64,000 nucleotides of DNA, from positions 146,390 through 210,389 of the forward strand of contig NZ_JACHOO010000007.1 in assembly GCF_014199915.1 (NCBI RefSeq), read 5' to 3'. Below are positions 1-8,679 of this stretch, in pieces. The position numbers and the translations under genes were made by a program. The DNA is from Prosthecomicrobium pneumaticum. GTDB taxonomy: Bacteria > Pseudomonadota > Alphaproteobacteria > Rhizobiales > Kaistiaceae. The notes below the pieces were generated by a model, which saw only the letters and a list, made by a program, of their open reading frames with translations, was not told the DNA's origin and did no database searches. The first letter of the stretch is position 1; the number at the start of each line of letters is the position of its first letter.

Positions 1-1238
1 GCCTCGTCGCCTACGGCTCGAAATCGTCGAAGAGCTGCAGCGACGTCGAGATGTTGGTGCCCCCGGCGCTCGATGCCGCCGAGCGGATCGGCGAGGCGGC
101 CCAGGACCTGAAGCCGCGCGGCCGGGCGCCGCTCGCGATCGCGCTGCAGCGCGCCGCGGAGGCGATCGACTACACGAAGCAGCGGGCGACCATCGTCGTC
201 ATCGCCGACGCGATCGAGCCCTGCGACGCCGACCCTTGCGCCCTCGCCGCCGCTCTCAAGGAAAAGGGCAAGGACCTCGCCATCCACGTCGTCGGCCTCG
301 GCCTGAAACCGGGCGAGGAAGCCGGCCTTTCCTGCGTCGCCGAGGCGACCGGCGGCCGCTTCGTCAACGCGATCGACGGCGCCGATGTGACCGGCGGGCT
401 CGGCGCGGCGCTGGCCTCCGCCAAGGCGCCGCCGCGCAATCTCCCCTTCGCGTCGATCGAGGCGCCGGACAGCGTCTTCGCCGGAGCGACCTTCACCATC
501 GGCTATGACGGGCCGAAGGCCGCCGACGACCGGCTGCAGATCACCTGGCCGGATCAGCCGGTCGGCTCGGAGGTGCGCGCCGCGATGGTCGGCAAGGATG
601 CGAAGCCGCGCCGGCTGATGGCGCCCGCCGAGGCCGCGGTCTACGAACTCCGCTATTACAGCCCGTCCCGCGAGGCCGTGCTCGCGACCCGTTCGATCAC
701 CGTGTCGTTGCCGCCCGTGACGCTCGATGCGCCGGCGTCCGGCGCCGCCGGCAGCGAGATCCGCGTCGGCTGGACCGGCCCCGCCGGCCCCGAAGACCGC
801 ATCGTAATCGTGCCGGCCGCGGGCGGCCCGTCCGTCGCGACCGCACCGCCGCGGCGCGACGGCCTGCCGGTGCGTTTCACCCTGCCGCTCGCCGCCGGCC
901 GGTTCGAGATCCGCTACATGATCGGCGGCGACACGGCGCCCGCCGCCCGCCGCGCCTTCACGGTCGAGCCGCCCGCGGCCACGGTCGCCGGACCCGCGAC
1001 CGTGGCCGCGGGCAGCCTGTTCGAGGTCACGCTATCCGGTCCCGCGGCGCGCTTCGACGACATCGTCGTCGCCCGGCCGGGCGCGCCGACCGGCGAGCAC
1101 GTGACCGCTTCGCGCGTCCGGCCCCGCCGGGATACGCTGCGGCTGCGCGCGCCCGCGGAACCCGGCGCCTATGAGTTGCGCTATGTCGCGGGCGATGGCG
1201 GCGCGGTGTTCGCGCGGGCGCCGATCGTGGTGAAATAG
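1..1238 (+). CDS. VWA-domain protein with three C-terminal Ig-like repeats (5' partial)
   Basis: The reading frame is open from base 3 to the TAA at 1238, so the gene begins upstream of the window. The first visible residues (LVAYGSKSSKSCSDVEMLVPP, read from base 3) resemble the middle of a von Willebrand factor A domain, where related proteins have a 'GLVAYGHR..DVELL' strand. The VWA fold appears to run to about residue 125 of the visible part (VVIADAIEPC and AIHVVGLG strands). It is followed by three homologous segments of about 85 residues, each starting with a 'I.AP....AG..F.I.Y.GP' pattern and ending 'APAE...YELRY'. The repeats look like beta-sandwich binding modules. A periplasmic or surface location is inferred from family habit; the N-terminus is not visible. 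The ATG at 51 is internal to the domain and is unlikely to be the start. Confidence 0.8.
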   Translation, partial: LVAYGSKSSKSCSDVEMLVPPALDAAERIGEAAQDLKPRGRAPLAIALQRAAEAIDYTKQRATIVVIADAIEPCDADPCALAAALKEKGKDLAIHVVGLGLKPGEEAGLSCVAEATGGRFVNAIDGADVTGGLGAALASAKAPPRNLPFASIEAPDSVFAGATFTIGYDGPKAADDRLQITWPDQPVGSEVRAAMVGKDAKPRRLMAPAEAAVYELRYYSPSREAVLATRSITVSLPPVTLDAPASGAAGSEIRVGWTGPAGPEDRIVIVPAAGGPSVATAPPRRDGLPVRFTLPLAAGRFEIRYMIGGDTAPAARRAFTVEPPAATVAGPATVAAGSLFEVTLSGPAARFDDIVVARPGAPTGEHVTASRVRPRRDTLRLRAPAEPGAYELRYVAGDGGAVFARAPIVVK

Positions 1239-1381
1239 GCCCGAAAAGGTCGGGTCTTGCCGCGAGACTTCGCCGAACCGATCTGATAGGAGACCGGCAA
1301 CGGCCCCCAAGCGGCCGCTCCTCCGGCCGCAACACCGACGCCAACGGATGGCGGCCCCCTCCCCAACGGGACCTGAAGACG

Positions 1382-2062
1382 ATGCTGGTCATCTTCGACT
1401 GCGACGGCGTGCTCGTCGATTCGGAAATCCTCGCCTCGCGGCTCGACGCCGAACGCTTCACCGAGATCGGCTATCCGATCACCGCGGAGGAGATGTCGCT
1501 GCGCTTCGCCGGCCTCACCTTCGACCGCATCGCCAAGATCGTCGAGGATGAGCTCGGCCGGCCGCTGCCGCAGAGCTTCCACGACGAGACCGACAAGGCG
1601 CTCGACCATCTGCTGACGACCGAGCTGCAGGCCATCCCGGGCATCGCCGAGGCGCTCGACCGCATCGAGCATCCTCGCTGCATCTGCTCGAACTCCTCGC
1701 CCGAGCGTCTGCGCGTCTCGCTCACCCACACGAAGCTCTATGACCGGTTCCGGCCCTATATCTTCTCGGCCGTCGCGGTCGGCGCCAAGCGGCCGAAGCC
1801 GGCGCCCGACGTCTTCCTCCACGCGATGGCGGAGTTCGACGCCGATCCGCGCGAGACGGTGGTGATCGAGGATTCGACGCACGGCATCCATGGCGCCAAG
1901 GCCGCGGGGTGCCGGGTCATCGGCTTCATCGGCGGGTCGCATTCCTGGCCCGGCCATGCCGATGCGCTGACCGCAGCGGGCGCCGAAACGGTGATCCGCC
2001 ATCACCGCGATCTGCCGGCGACCATCGAGGCGATCGCCGCCTGGGACGGCATCGTCGACTGA
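1382..2062 (+). CDS. HAD-superfamily (IA) hydrolase, phosphoglycolate/beta-phosphoglucomutase type
   Basis: A 226-residue cytosolic haloacid dehalogenase-like phosphatase. Motif I is FDCDGVLVDSE with the nucleophile and acid at D6 and D8. Motif II is CSNSS near residue 103, motif III lies in KRPKPAPD (lysine about 136-139), and motif IV is VVIEDSTHG with D164. Residues 17-85 form a helical C1 cap typical of subfamily IA. These motifs predict a small sugar-phosphate phosphatase or phosphomutase; the substrate cannot be read from sequence. The next gene starts 43 bases downstream on the same strand, so it may head the agmatine-deiminase run. No strong ribosome binding site is visible. Confidence 0.85.
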   Translation: MLVIFDCDGVLVDSEILASRLDAERFTEIGYPITAEEMSLRFAGLTFDRIAKIVEDELGRPLPQSFHDETDKALDHLLTTELQAIPGIAEALDRIEHPRCICSNSSPERLRVSLTHTKLYDRFRPYIFSAVAVGAKRPKPAPDVFLHAMAEFDADPRETVVIEDSTHGIHGAKAAGCRVIGFIGGSHSWPGHADALTAAGAETVIRHHRDLPATIEAIAAWDGIVD

Positions 2063-2105
2063 GCGGACTTCCGCCGCGCCCCCGCTTGCGCCACTCTGGC
2101 CGGCG

Positions 2106-3212
2106 ATGACCGATCCCCTTGCCTCCACGCCGGCCGAAGACGGCTTCGCCATGCCGGCGGAGGGCGCGCCGCATCGCGGCTGCTTCATGATCTGGCCGGA
2201 GCGGCCGGACAATTGGCGGCTCGGCGCGGGGCCGGCGCGCGCCGCTTTCGCCGCCGTCGCCCACGCGATCGCCGAGACGGAGCCGGTGACGATGATCGTC
2301 TCGGCCGCGGCGCGGGAGAGCGCCCGCGCTCTCCTCTCCCCCGCCATTCGACTCGTCGAGGCAGCGACCGACGACGCCTGGTGCCGCGACACCGGGCCGA
2401 CCTTCGTCACCGATGCGGCCGGGCGCCTGCGCGGGGTCGACTGGCGCTTCAACGCCTGGGGCGGCTTCGACGGCGGGCTCTATGCGCCCTGGGCGCAGGA
2501 CGACCGCCTGGCCGAGATCATCCTCGCCGGCGAGGACGTGCCGCGCTATCGGGCCGGCTTCGTGCTCGAGGGCGGCGCCATCCATGTCGACGGCGACGGC
2601 ACGGCGCTCGTGACCGAGGCATGCCTGCTGTCGAACAACCGCAATCCCGGCATGGACCGCGCGGCGATCGAGACGGCGCTGCGGGCTTACCTCGGCGTCT
2701 CCACCGTGATCTGGCTCGGCGCCGGCGTCGTCGAGGACGAGACCGGCGGCCATGTCGACAACCTCGCCTGCTTCGCCCGGCCGGGCCTCGTCGTGCTCGC
2801 CGGCTGCGACGATCCCGCCGATCCGCAATATGAGGTGACGCACGACGCGAAGGCCCGGCTCGCCGCGGCGCGGGACGCCCGCGGCCGGCCGATCGAGGTC
2901 GCGACGCTGCCGATGCCCGGCCCGCTCTTCATGACCGCCGAGGAGGCTTCGGGCCTCGACGCAAGCAACGGCGCCGGCATGGCCCGCGGCGCCGGTCAGC
3001 GGCTCGCCGCGTCCTATGTCAACCATTACCTCGCCAATGGCCGCGTCGTGATGCCCCTCCTCGATCCGGCGACCGACGAGGACGCCGCCGCGCTGCTCGC
3101 CCGGCTGCACCCGGACCGCCGCGTGGCCGGCATTCCGGCGCGCGAGATCCTGCTCGGCGGGGGCAACATCCATTGCATCACCCAGCAGATGCCGGCCGGC
3201 ACGCCCGGCTGA
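2106..3212 (+). CDS. agmatine deiminase / peptidyl-arginine deiminase family protein
   Basis: A 368-residue member of the porphyromonas-type PAD family, whose bacterial members usually hydrolyse agmatine to N-carbamoylputrescine and ammonia. The family motifs are present: WCRDTGP (92-98), FNAWGG, EGGAIH (155-160), GGHVDN with the catalytic His about 216, and a C-terminal GGGNIHC with the nucleophilic Cys about 357. The length matches AguA proteins. No aguB (N-carbamoylputrescine amidase) is adjacent. Instead the gene sits 17 bases before an S-adenosylhomocysteine-hydrolase-like gene and then a nitroreductase, so the substrate may not be agmatine. Confidence 0.85.
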   Translation: MTDPLASTPAEDGFAMPAEGAPHRGCFMIWPERPDNWRLGAGPARAAFAAVAHAIAETEPVTMIVSAAARESARALLSPAIRLVEAATDDAWCRDTGPTFVTDAAGRLRGVDWRFNAWGGFDGGLYAPWAQDDRLAEIILAGEDVPRYRAGFVLEGGAIHVDGDGTALVTEACLLSNNRNPGMDRAAIETALRAYLGVSTVIWLGAGVVEDETGGHVDNLACFARPGLVVLAGCDDPADPQYEVTHDAKARLAAARDARGRPIEVATLPMPGPLFMTAEEASGLDASNGAGMARGAGQRLAASYVNHYLANGRVVMPLLDPATDEDAAALLARLHPDRRVAGIPAREILLGGGNIHCITQQMPAGTPG

Positions 3213-3229
3213 GCGCGACAGGAGCCGAA

Positions 3230-4393
3230 ATGTCCGAACGCTCGTCCTCGTCCCGCCTCGCCTTCGTCTCGGGATCCTGCCGCCTACTCGCGGCGACAGC
3301 GGCCGAGTTCCGCGACACCCGGCCTTTCGAGGGACTGTCGATCGGCGTGTCCATCCATCTCGAACCGAAGACCGCCGCACTCATCGAGACGCTCGCCGCC
3401 GGCGGCGCGCGCGTCGTCGCGACCGGCAATCTCAACAGCACGCAGGCCGAGACGGTCGCCCATCTCGCGGCGCAGGGCATCACCGTAATCGGCGGGCCGA
3501 CCGCGGACCCCGCCGTGCACGATGCCGACCTCGATGCCGTGGCGGGGGAAAAGCCCGACCTCCTGCTCGACAATGGCGGAGACTTGTTCCTGCGCTATCT
3601 CGCGGCGCCCTGGCCGAACCTCCTCGGCGGCACCGAGGAGACGACGTCGGGCCGGATGCGGCTCGCGCCGCTCCGCGACCGGCTGGCCCTGCCCGTCCTC
3701 GTCATCAATGACAGCCCGATCAAGCAGTTCGCCGAGAACCGCCACGCCGTCGGGCAGAGCCTCTTCGAGGCCTATCTGCGCTTCACCAACCGCTCGACCA
3801 ATGGCAAGCGCGTCACCGTCTTCGGCTACGGCGCCTGCGGCCGCGGCGTCGCCGCCTGTTTCGCGAACGCCTTCGCCCGCGTCTCGGTGGTCGACATCGA
3901 CCCCGTGACGACCCTCGAGGCGCATCTCGACGGCTTCGCGACGCCGCATCGGGACGAAGCGGTGCGCTCGGCCGACGTGATCGTGACGGTGACCGGCGCC
4001 GCCGGCGTCCTCACCGCCGACGATCTGCCGCTTCTGAAGGACGGCGTGATCCTGATGAATGGCGGCCATTTTCCGGTCGAGATCGATGCGGACGGACTCG
4101 CGGCCGAGCGGAGCGTGACAGCGATCGCCCGTTCCGCCGCCGACGACATCGAGACCTTCGCGCTCGACGACGGCCGCGTCTTCCACCTGCTCGGCCGCGG
4201 CCACATGGCCAATCTCGCCGGGCCGCGGCCGCTCGGCAACACGATCGAATCGATGGATCTCGGCTTCACCCTGCAGGCGCGTTCCCTCGAACGTGTGGCG
4301 AAAGGCGGGCTCGGGGCCGAGAGCTGCGTCGTGCCGGTGCCGGCGGAGATCGACCGCGCGGTGGCGTCGGCCTATCTCGACCTGTGGCGCTGA
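3230..4393 (+). CDS. S-adenosylhomocysteine hydrolase-like protein (divergent, short)
   Basis: A 387-residue NAD-binding protein related to adenosylhomocysteinase. The ATG at 3230 is chosen because a GGAG-type ribosome binding site lies just upstream; an earlier in-frame ATG overlaps the preceding gene. Shared features are LLLDNGGDL (canonical DDGGDL), TEETTSG (136-141), NDSPIKQFAEN (160-170), a Rossmann GYGACGRG (199-206) and a NLAG...SMDLGF segment matching the canonical MDLSFA region. It is clearly shorter than canonical AhcY (430-470 residues) and its C-terminus lacks the DHYRY tail that reaches the neighbouring subunit's NAD. It is probably a paralogue with a different substrate. It is 17 bases after the deiminase gene and 7 bases before a nitroreductase. 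Confidence 0.8.
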   Translation: MSERSSSSRLAFVSGSCRLLAATAAEFRDTRPFEGLSIGVSIHLEPKTAALIETLAAGGARVVATGNLNSTQAETVAHLAAQGITVIGGPTADPAVHDADLDAVAGEKPDLLLDNGGDLFLRYLAAPWPNLLGGTEETTSGRMRLAPLRDRLALPVLVINDSPIKQFAENRHAVGQSLFEAYLRFTNRSTNGKRVTVFGYGACGRGVAACFANAFARVSVVDIDPVTTLEAHLDGFATPHRDEAVRSADVIVTVTGAAGVLTADDLPLLKDGVILMNGGHFPVEIDADGLAAERSVTAIARSAADDIETFALDDGRVFHLLGRGHMANLAGPRPLGNTIESMDLGFTLQARSLERVAKGGLGAESCVVPVPAEIDRAVASAYLDLWR

Positions 4394-4400
4394 GTTGGCC

Positions 4401-5048
4401 ATGGCCCACCACGACGCCCCCGCCGCGCCGCTCGACGCGCTCGAACCGGGCGCGCCGGAGCTGACGCCGGTGCCCGCAATGCTCGCCGTGCTCGAACGGC
4501 GGCGCTCGGTGCCGCTGCGCGCCTTCGCCGACACGCCGATCGCGGCGGCCGACCTCGCCCGCATGCTCGCCATCGCGGCGCGGGTGCCGGATCACGGCCG
4601 GCTGACGCCCTGGCGCTTCATCGTCGTCGAGGGCGAGGCGCGCGCCGCGGCCGGGCGGCTGCTCGACGCGCTCTATGCCCGGCAGAACCCCGATCTCGCC
4701 GAGGCGAAGCGGGATATGTGGACGGTCTATATGATGCGCGCGCCGGCGACCGTCCTCCTCGTCAGCCGGCCCGATGCCGCGGCGAAGGTGCCGGAATGGG
4801 ACCAGGTGCTGTCTGCCGGCTGTGCCGGTATGAACCTCGTCACCGCCGCCGCCGCGCTCGGCTACGCTGCGCAATGGCTGATCAAATGGCCGGGTCGCGA
4901 TCCGAACGCCGCGGCGCTGTTCGGCGTCGGCGCCGGCGAGCGGGTCGCCGGCTTCATCCATCTCGGCCGGCCGGCGGCGCGGCAGGCCGACCGGCCGCGT
5001 CCGGCCATCGGGAGCGTCGTGACACACTGGCGGTCGCCGGCCGATTGA
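4401..5048 (+). CDS. nitroreductase family FMN oxidoreductase
   Basis: A 215-residue flavoprotein of the nitroreductase superfamily. The RRSVPLRAFADTPI segment near residues 35-48 and ARVPDHGRLTPWRFIVVEG give the FMN phosphate-binding signature, and the domain ends in a GFIHLG strand. The ATG at 4401 lies only 7 bases after the previous stop, indicating co-transcription with the SAH-hydrolase-like gene. It resembles the YdjA branch (small, with a Trp-rich C-terminal half) rather than NfsB, but the substrate is not predictable. The stop codon sits inside the loop of a strong hairpin. Confidence 0.85.
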   Translation: MAHHDAPAAPLDALEPGAPELTPVPAMLAVLERRRSVPLRAFADTPIAAADLARMLAIAARVPDHGRLTPWRFIVVEGEARAAAGRLLDALYARQNPDLAEAKRDMWTVYMMRAPATVLLVSRPDAAAKVPEWDQVLSAGCAGMNLVTAAAALGYAAQWLIKWPGRDPNAAALFGVGAGERVAGFIHLGRPAARQADRPRPAIGSVVTHWRSPAD

Positions 5049-5061
5049 GGCCGGCGACCGC
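5030..5061 (+). terminator. hairpin spanning the nitroreductase stop codon
   Basis: Arms GCGGTCGCCGG (5030-5040) and CCGGCGACCGC (5051-5061) are perfect 11-base inverted repeats. The TGA at 5046-5048 is in the 10-base loop. There is no T-tract, so it is not a classic intrinsic terminator. A weaker second inverted pair (GGACGCC/GGCGTCC, 5069-5092) follows. The position between convergent genes fits a bidirectional 3'-end or stability structure. Confidence 0.45.
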
Positions 5062-5105
5062 GTAACCCGGACGCCGGCCGGAAGCGGCGTCCGCCCCGCC
5101 GCCGA

Positions 5106-5996
5106 TCAGGCCGGCGTGCCGAGGGCGGCGCGGTGGGCGGTGAGGAAGTCGGCGACCGAGACCGGCTTGCGGCCGGTCAGCCGCTCCACCGTGTCGGTGA
5201 CGATGGCGTGGTGGCCCTGCGCCGCGGCGACGTCGAAGGCGACGAGGCCGTCCACCATCAGCGGCGGCAGGCCGGCGGCGGTCAGCCCCTGGCGAAGCCC
5301 CTCGGCCGGTACCGGGATGTGCGTCACGGTGCGGCCCGAGAGCGCGGAGACGAGCGCGGCGATCTCGTTCTGCGTCACCGCCGCCGGACCCGTCACGTCG
5401 AGAATGGTCCGCCCGTTCGTGGCGCCGGCGAGCGCGGCGGCAGCCGTGCGGGCGCAGTCGTCGCGCGAGACATAGGAGCGGCCACCCGAGCCGGTCGCGG
5501 TGAAGAGCTGGCCGGTCTCGAGCGCGTGGCCGATGCCGACCAGGATGATCTCGCTGTAGATGTGATCGCGCAGAAAGGTCCAGTCGAGCCCGCTCGCGGC
5601 GAGCGCCTGTTCGGTCCAGTAATGGTCGCCGATCAGGGACGATGTCGGCGTCGGATGGGGCGCCGGCGCCGACAGGTAGACCACATGGGCGACGCCGGCC
5701 GCTTCCGCCGCGGCGACCGCGGCGCGATGCTGGGCGAGACGGCGGCCCGGCGCGTCGAGCGCATCGGTCGACACGAGCAACAGCCGCTCGGCACCCGAGA
5801 AGGCCGCAGCGAGGCTCGCCGGATCGTCGAAATCGGCGCGGCGAACCGCGACGCCCCGCGCCGCGAGATCGGCGAGCGCCTCGGGCTTGCGCGTCGTCGC
5901 GATGATCGGACCCGCTTCCTGGTCGAGCAGCGTCTCGACCACCTTGCGGCCGAGATGGCCGCCGGCGCCGGTCACGAGCAGAGTGGGCTTGGACAT
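5106..5996 (-). CDS. NmrA/QorB-like NAD(P)H-binding reductase
   Basis: An atypical short-chain dehydrogenase of 296 residues. The N-terminus has the Rossmann motif TGAGGHLG, and the N-terminal half has the TRKPEAL and RRADFDDPASL segments typical of QorB/YtfG and NmrA proteins, which use or sense NAD(P)H and often act as quinone oxidoreductases. The ATG at 5996 is preferred because GGAGAG lies four bases upstream; an ATG 12 bases earlier (6008) would place the start inside that site. It is divergent from an HxlR regulator gene, a common arrangement in which the regulator controls the reductase in response to quinones or other electrophiles. Confidence 0.88.
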   Translation of the reverse strand: MSKPTLLVTGAGGHLGRKVVETLLDQEAGPIIATTRKPEALADLAARGVAVRRADFDDPASLAAAFSGAERLLLVSTDALDAPGRRLAQHRAAVAAAEAAGVAHVVYLSAPAPHPTPTSSLIGDHYWTEQALAASGLDWTFLRDHIYSEIILVGIGHALETGQLFTATGSGGRSYVSRDDCARTAAAALAGATNGRTILDVTGPAAVTQNEIAALVSALSGRTVTHIPVPAEGLRQGLTAAGLPPLMVDGLVAFDVAAAQGHHAIVTDTVERLTGRKPVSVADFLTAHRAALGTPA

Positions 5997-6058
5997 CGGT
6001 CTCTCCATCGCACGATCCCGGGGTGCCGCGCTGCGCGGCGGTTCGCTCCGGGCCTCAG

Positions 6059-6073
6059 GTTACGCAGGATAAC
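6059..6073. promoter_or_regulatory. candidate HxlR operator between divergent genes
   Basis: GTTACGCAGGATAAC is an imperfect palindrome with GTTA/TAAC arms. It lies in the 154-base gap between the reductase start and the HxlR gene, where HxlR-family regulators usually bind GTTAC-type dyads. Assignment rests on position and symmetry only. Confidence 0.4.
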
Positions 6074-6150
6074 TAGGCGGTTGACCGGCGCCTGTTAAGA
6101 ACGCATGTTCCGCTCACCAGGGCACACCGAGGGAACCGAGGGGCGGATCG

Positions 6151-6597
6151 ATGGCGGTCACGGTGCTGAGACCGGTTCTCGTCGAGCCGGCGGAGGACCA
6201 GTCGGCGGGGCTCGTTCGTCTCGAAGACATGACGCCGCCCAGTGCGGGGGCGCCCTGCCCGGTGCGCGACGTGCTCGACCGGCTCGGCGACGCCTGGAGC
6301 CTGCTCGTCGTGCTGCGGCTCGGGGTCGGTCCGGCGCGCTTCAACCAACTCCGCCGTTCGGTCGACGGCATTTCGCAGCGCATGCTGACGGTGACGCTGC
6401 GAAGCCTCGAACGCGACGGCCTCGTCAGCCGCACGGTCTTCCCGACCACCCCGCCGCAGGTCGAATATGCCCTCACCCCGCTCGGCGCCTCGCTGCACGG
6501 CCCGATCGGCGCGCTGAGCCGCTGGGCGAGCATGCATCAGGCGACGATCCAGGACGCCCGCCGCCGCTACGACGGCGCGGCCGCCGCGGCGGAATGA
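6151..6597 (+). CDS. HxlR-family transcriptional regulator
   Basis: A 148-residue winged-helix regulator. A non-conserved leader of about 30 residues precedes the HxlR domain. The domain holds the characteristic [19 protein letters not shown] (Cys, then GDKW-like), the recognition region [29 protein letters not shown], and a wing ending YALTPLG. The cysteine just ahead of helix 1 is at the place used for redox or electrophile sensing in QorR/YodB relatives. Divergent orientation to the QorB-like reductase supports local regulation. An alternative start in or after the leader (for example the ATG of MTPPSAG) is possible. Confidence 0.88.
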   Translation: MAVTVLRPVLVEPAEDQSAGLVRLEDMTPPSAGAPCPVRDVLDRLGDAWSLLVVLRLGVGPARFNQLRRSVDGISQRMLTVTLRSLERDGLVSRTVFPTTPPQVEYALTPLGASLHGPIGALSRWASMHQATIQDARRRYDGAAAAAE

Positions 6598-7868
6598 GGC
6601 GGCGCAGCCCGCGGTGATGCAGGGCGGGCACGCCCCCTCCAAGAACACCCGTCCCCTTGCCGCGCCGGCTTGACCGTCGCCCGGCTTCCGCCGGGTGACG
6701 GATGGAGCGGGTCGCGCCCCGAAGCCCCCACCCGCACGATTATGGATGCCGGCACGGAGGCCGGCATGACGGGTGGAGGGGGTGTTCGGATATCTGACAG
6801 GATGGTCGGGAGAAAGCCGGCAGGGCGGCTCGTAGGCGCAGAGCGTCCGATCTCCCGAGAGCACCCGTCACCCCGGCCTCCGTGCCGGGGTCCATAATCG
6901 CGACGCCGGGCGAAGGCGCGCGGCGCCGCCGTCCCGCACACCCGTCATTCCGCGCGAGACACAGCCGAGATCCGGGACCGATCACGCAGAGCCCCGTCCC
7001 CTTGCCGCGCCGGCGTGACCGTCGCCCGGCTTTCGCCGGGTGACGAATGGAGAGGACATCCCCGAAGCCCCCACCCGCACGATTATGGATGCCGGCACGG
7101 AGGCCGGCATGACGGGTGGAGGGGGTGTTCGGATATCTGACAGGATGGTCGGGAGAAAGCCGGCAGGGCGGCTCGTAGGCGCAGAGCGTCCGATCTCCCG
7201 AGAACACCCGTCACCCCGGCCTCCGTGCCGGGGTCCATAATCGTGACGCCGGGCGAAAGCGCGCGGCGCCGCCGTCCCGCACACCACTGTCCAGGGATTC
7301 CCGCCTTCGCGGGAAGGACGGGTGGGGAGGACGGTTCGCAGGCCGCCGACCGGCACGATCGGGCAGGCTCGCATGACGAATGGAGAGGACATCCCCGAAG
7401 CCCCCACCCGCACGATCATGGATGCCGGCACGGAGGCCGGCATGACGGGTGGAGGGGGTGTTCGGATATCCGACGGGATGGCGCCGGGAGAAAGCCGGCA
7501 GGGCGGCTCGTAGGCGCAGAGCGTCCGATCTCCCGAGAGCACCCGTCACCCCGGCCTCCGTGCCGGGGTCCATAATCGCGACGCCGGGCGAAAGCGCGCG
7601 GCGCCGCCGTCCCGCACACCCGTCATCCTCGCGAAGGCGAGGATCCATCACGCCGGCCGTCCACTGTCCAGGGATTCCCGCCTTCGCGGGAAGGACGGGT
7701 GGGGAGGACGGTTCGCAGGCCGCCGACCGGCACGATCGGGCAGGCTCGCATGACGAATGGAGAGGACATCCCCGAAGCCCCCACCCGCACGATTATGGAT
7801 GCCGGCACGGAGGCCGGCATGACGGGCGGAGGGCGGCTCCGAGTATGGCCGGGAGGGCCTCGGCCGCC
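6598..7868. repeat. 1.2-kb array of composite palindromic repeats, no gene
   Basis: No convincing gene lies between the HxlR and ThuA-like genes. The region is built from near-identical units at 6721-6952, 7064-7285 and 7397-7620, plus a truncated unit at 7774-7830. Each unit contains two inverted copies, about 165 bases apart, of a palindromic element (TGCCGGCACGGAGGCCGGCA on one side, CCCCGGCCTCCGTGCCGGGG on the other). A separate 113-base block occurs at 7284-7396 and 7661-7773 with its own hairpin (CCCGCCTTCGCGGG). A third palindrome type lies at 7618-7652. Open frames here only reflect the repeat's base composition. Related copies recur at 63.8 kb. Confidence 0.85.
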
Positions 7869-8510
7869 CTACCGCGCCGCCCAGAGCATGCCGCGCAGCA
7901 GAATGGTCTTCATCTGCGGCACCTGGAATTCCGAGGCGACATGACCGAGCGAGGAGTAGAACACCCGCCCCTCGCCATAGCGCTTCTTCCAGACGACCGG
8001 CATGACGACGCCGTCGATCCAGGGGGCGTGAGCGCCGGTGAAGGTGGTCGTCGCGAGCACCTCGTTCGCCGGGTCGACATGCATGTAATACTGCTCCGAC
8101 CGGTAGGGGAAAGAGGCGATCCCCTCCATCACCGGATCGTCCGGGCGGATCACATCGACGGTGTAGTCGATGATGTTGCCCGGATGGGAGACCCACTGGC
8201 CGCCCACCATGAACTGGTACTCGGTGGCCGTGCGGAAGGCGTCGCCCATGCCGCCGTGCCAGCCGGCGATGCCGACGCCGCCGCGCACCGCGGCGGTCAG
8301 GTTCTCGACCTCGCCCTTCTCGATCGTCGCCATGGTGTAGATCGGCACGATCAGGGAATAGTCGCGGATCGCCGGGTCGGCGAAGGCGGCGGTCTCGGTC
8401 TCGACACGGACGCGAAAGCCCTCGCCCTCGAGCATCTCCTTGACGACGGCCGCCCCTTGCTCCGGCTCGTGCCCGGCCCAGCCGCCCCAGACGATCAAAG
8501 CGTCGCGCAT
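7869..8510 (-). CDS. ThuA-like protein (trehalose-utilisation family)
   Basis: A 213-residue ThuA-domain protein with a class I glutamine-amidotransferase-like fold. Characteristic segments are IVWGGWAGHEP near the N-terminus, GWHGGMGDAF in the middle, HPGNIIDYTVDV, and the C-terminal GRVFYSSLGH. The ATG at 8510 follows GGAGG at five bases; a GTG 12 bases earlier overlaps that site. In rhizobia ThuA acts with the dehydrogenase ThuB in trehalose/disaccharide catabolism through 3-keto sugars. A Gfo/Idh/MocA gene lies upstream on the same strand, giving the same pairing, although 170 bases with a repeat separate them. Confidence 0.85.
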   Translation of the reverse strand: MRDALIVWGGWAGHEPEQGAAVVKEMLEGEGFRVRVETETAAFADPAIRDYSLIVPIYTMATIEKGEVENLTAAVRGGVGIAGWHGGMGDAFRTATEYQFMVGGQWVSHPGNIIDYTVDVIRPDDPVMEGIASFPYRSEQYYMHVDPANEVLATTTFTGAHAPWIDGVVMPVVWKKRYGEGRVFYSSLGHVASEFQVPQMKTILLRGMLWAAR

Positions 8511-8679
8511 GTGTTCCTCCACTCCTCAGTATCGCCGCGCGAGAGCCTCACTCCGACCCTCTCCCGCAGCCGGAAAGAGGGATCGGCCGCTCTCCCCGCG
8601 GAGCCGCGCACGGAGGGCGCGGCATAGAGCGCCGATACGAATGCCCCTCCCCGTGCGGGAGAGGGCCGGGGTGAGGCTC
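8511..8679. repeat. palindromic repeat of the CTCTCCC family between dehydrogenase and ThuA genes
   Basis: The 8541-8683 stretch carries REP-like sequence (ACCCTCTCCCGCAG..., then CCCTCCCCGTGCGGGAGAGG at 8644-8663 followed by GCCGGGGTGAGG). The same CTCTCCC/GGGAGAG hairpin family is found at 35.8, 56.1-56.7 and 63.7 kb. It lies between two genes of the same strand and may modulate the transcript. The last bases overlap the end of the dehydrogenase gene. Confidence 0.7.

Noticed and set aside
6740..7651. Overlapping open frames inside the repeat array
   Set aside because: They are translations of the same repeated DNA in both strands and have no ribosome sites or family features.
6598..7868. 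Tandem repeats considered as a CRISPR array
   Set aside because: Units are long (about 225 bases), contain inverted pairs, and lack short direct repeats with unique spacers; no cas genes.
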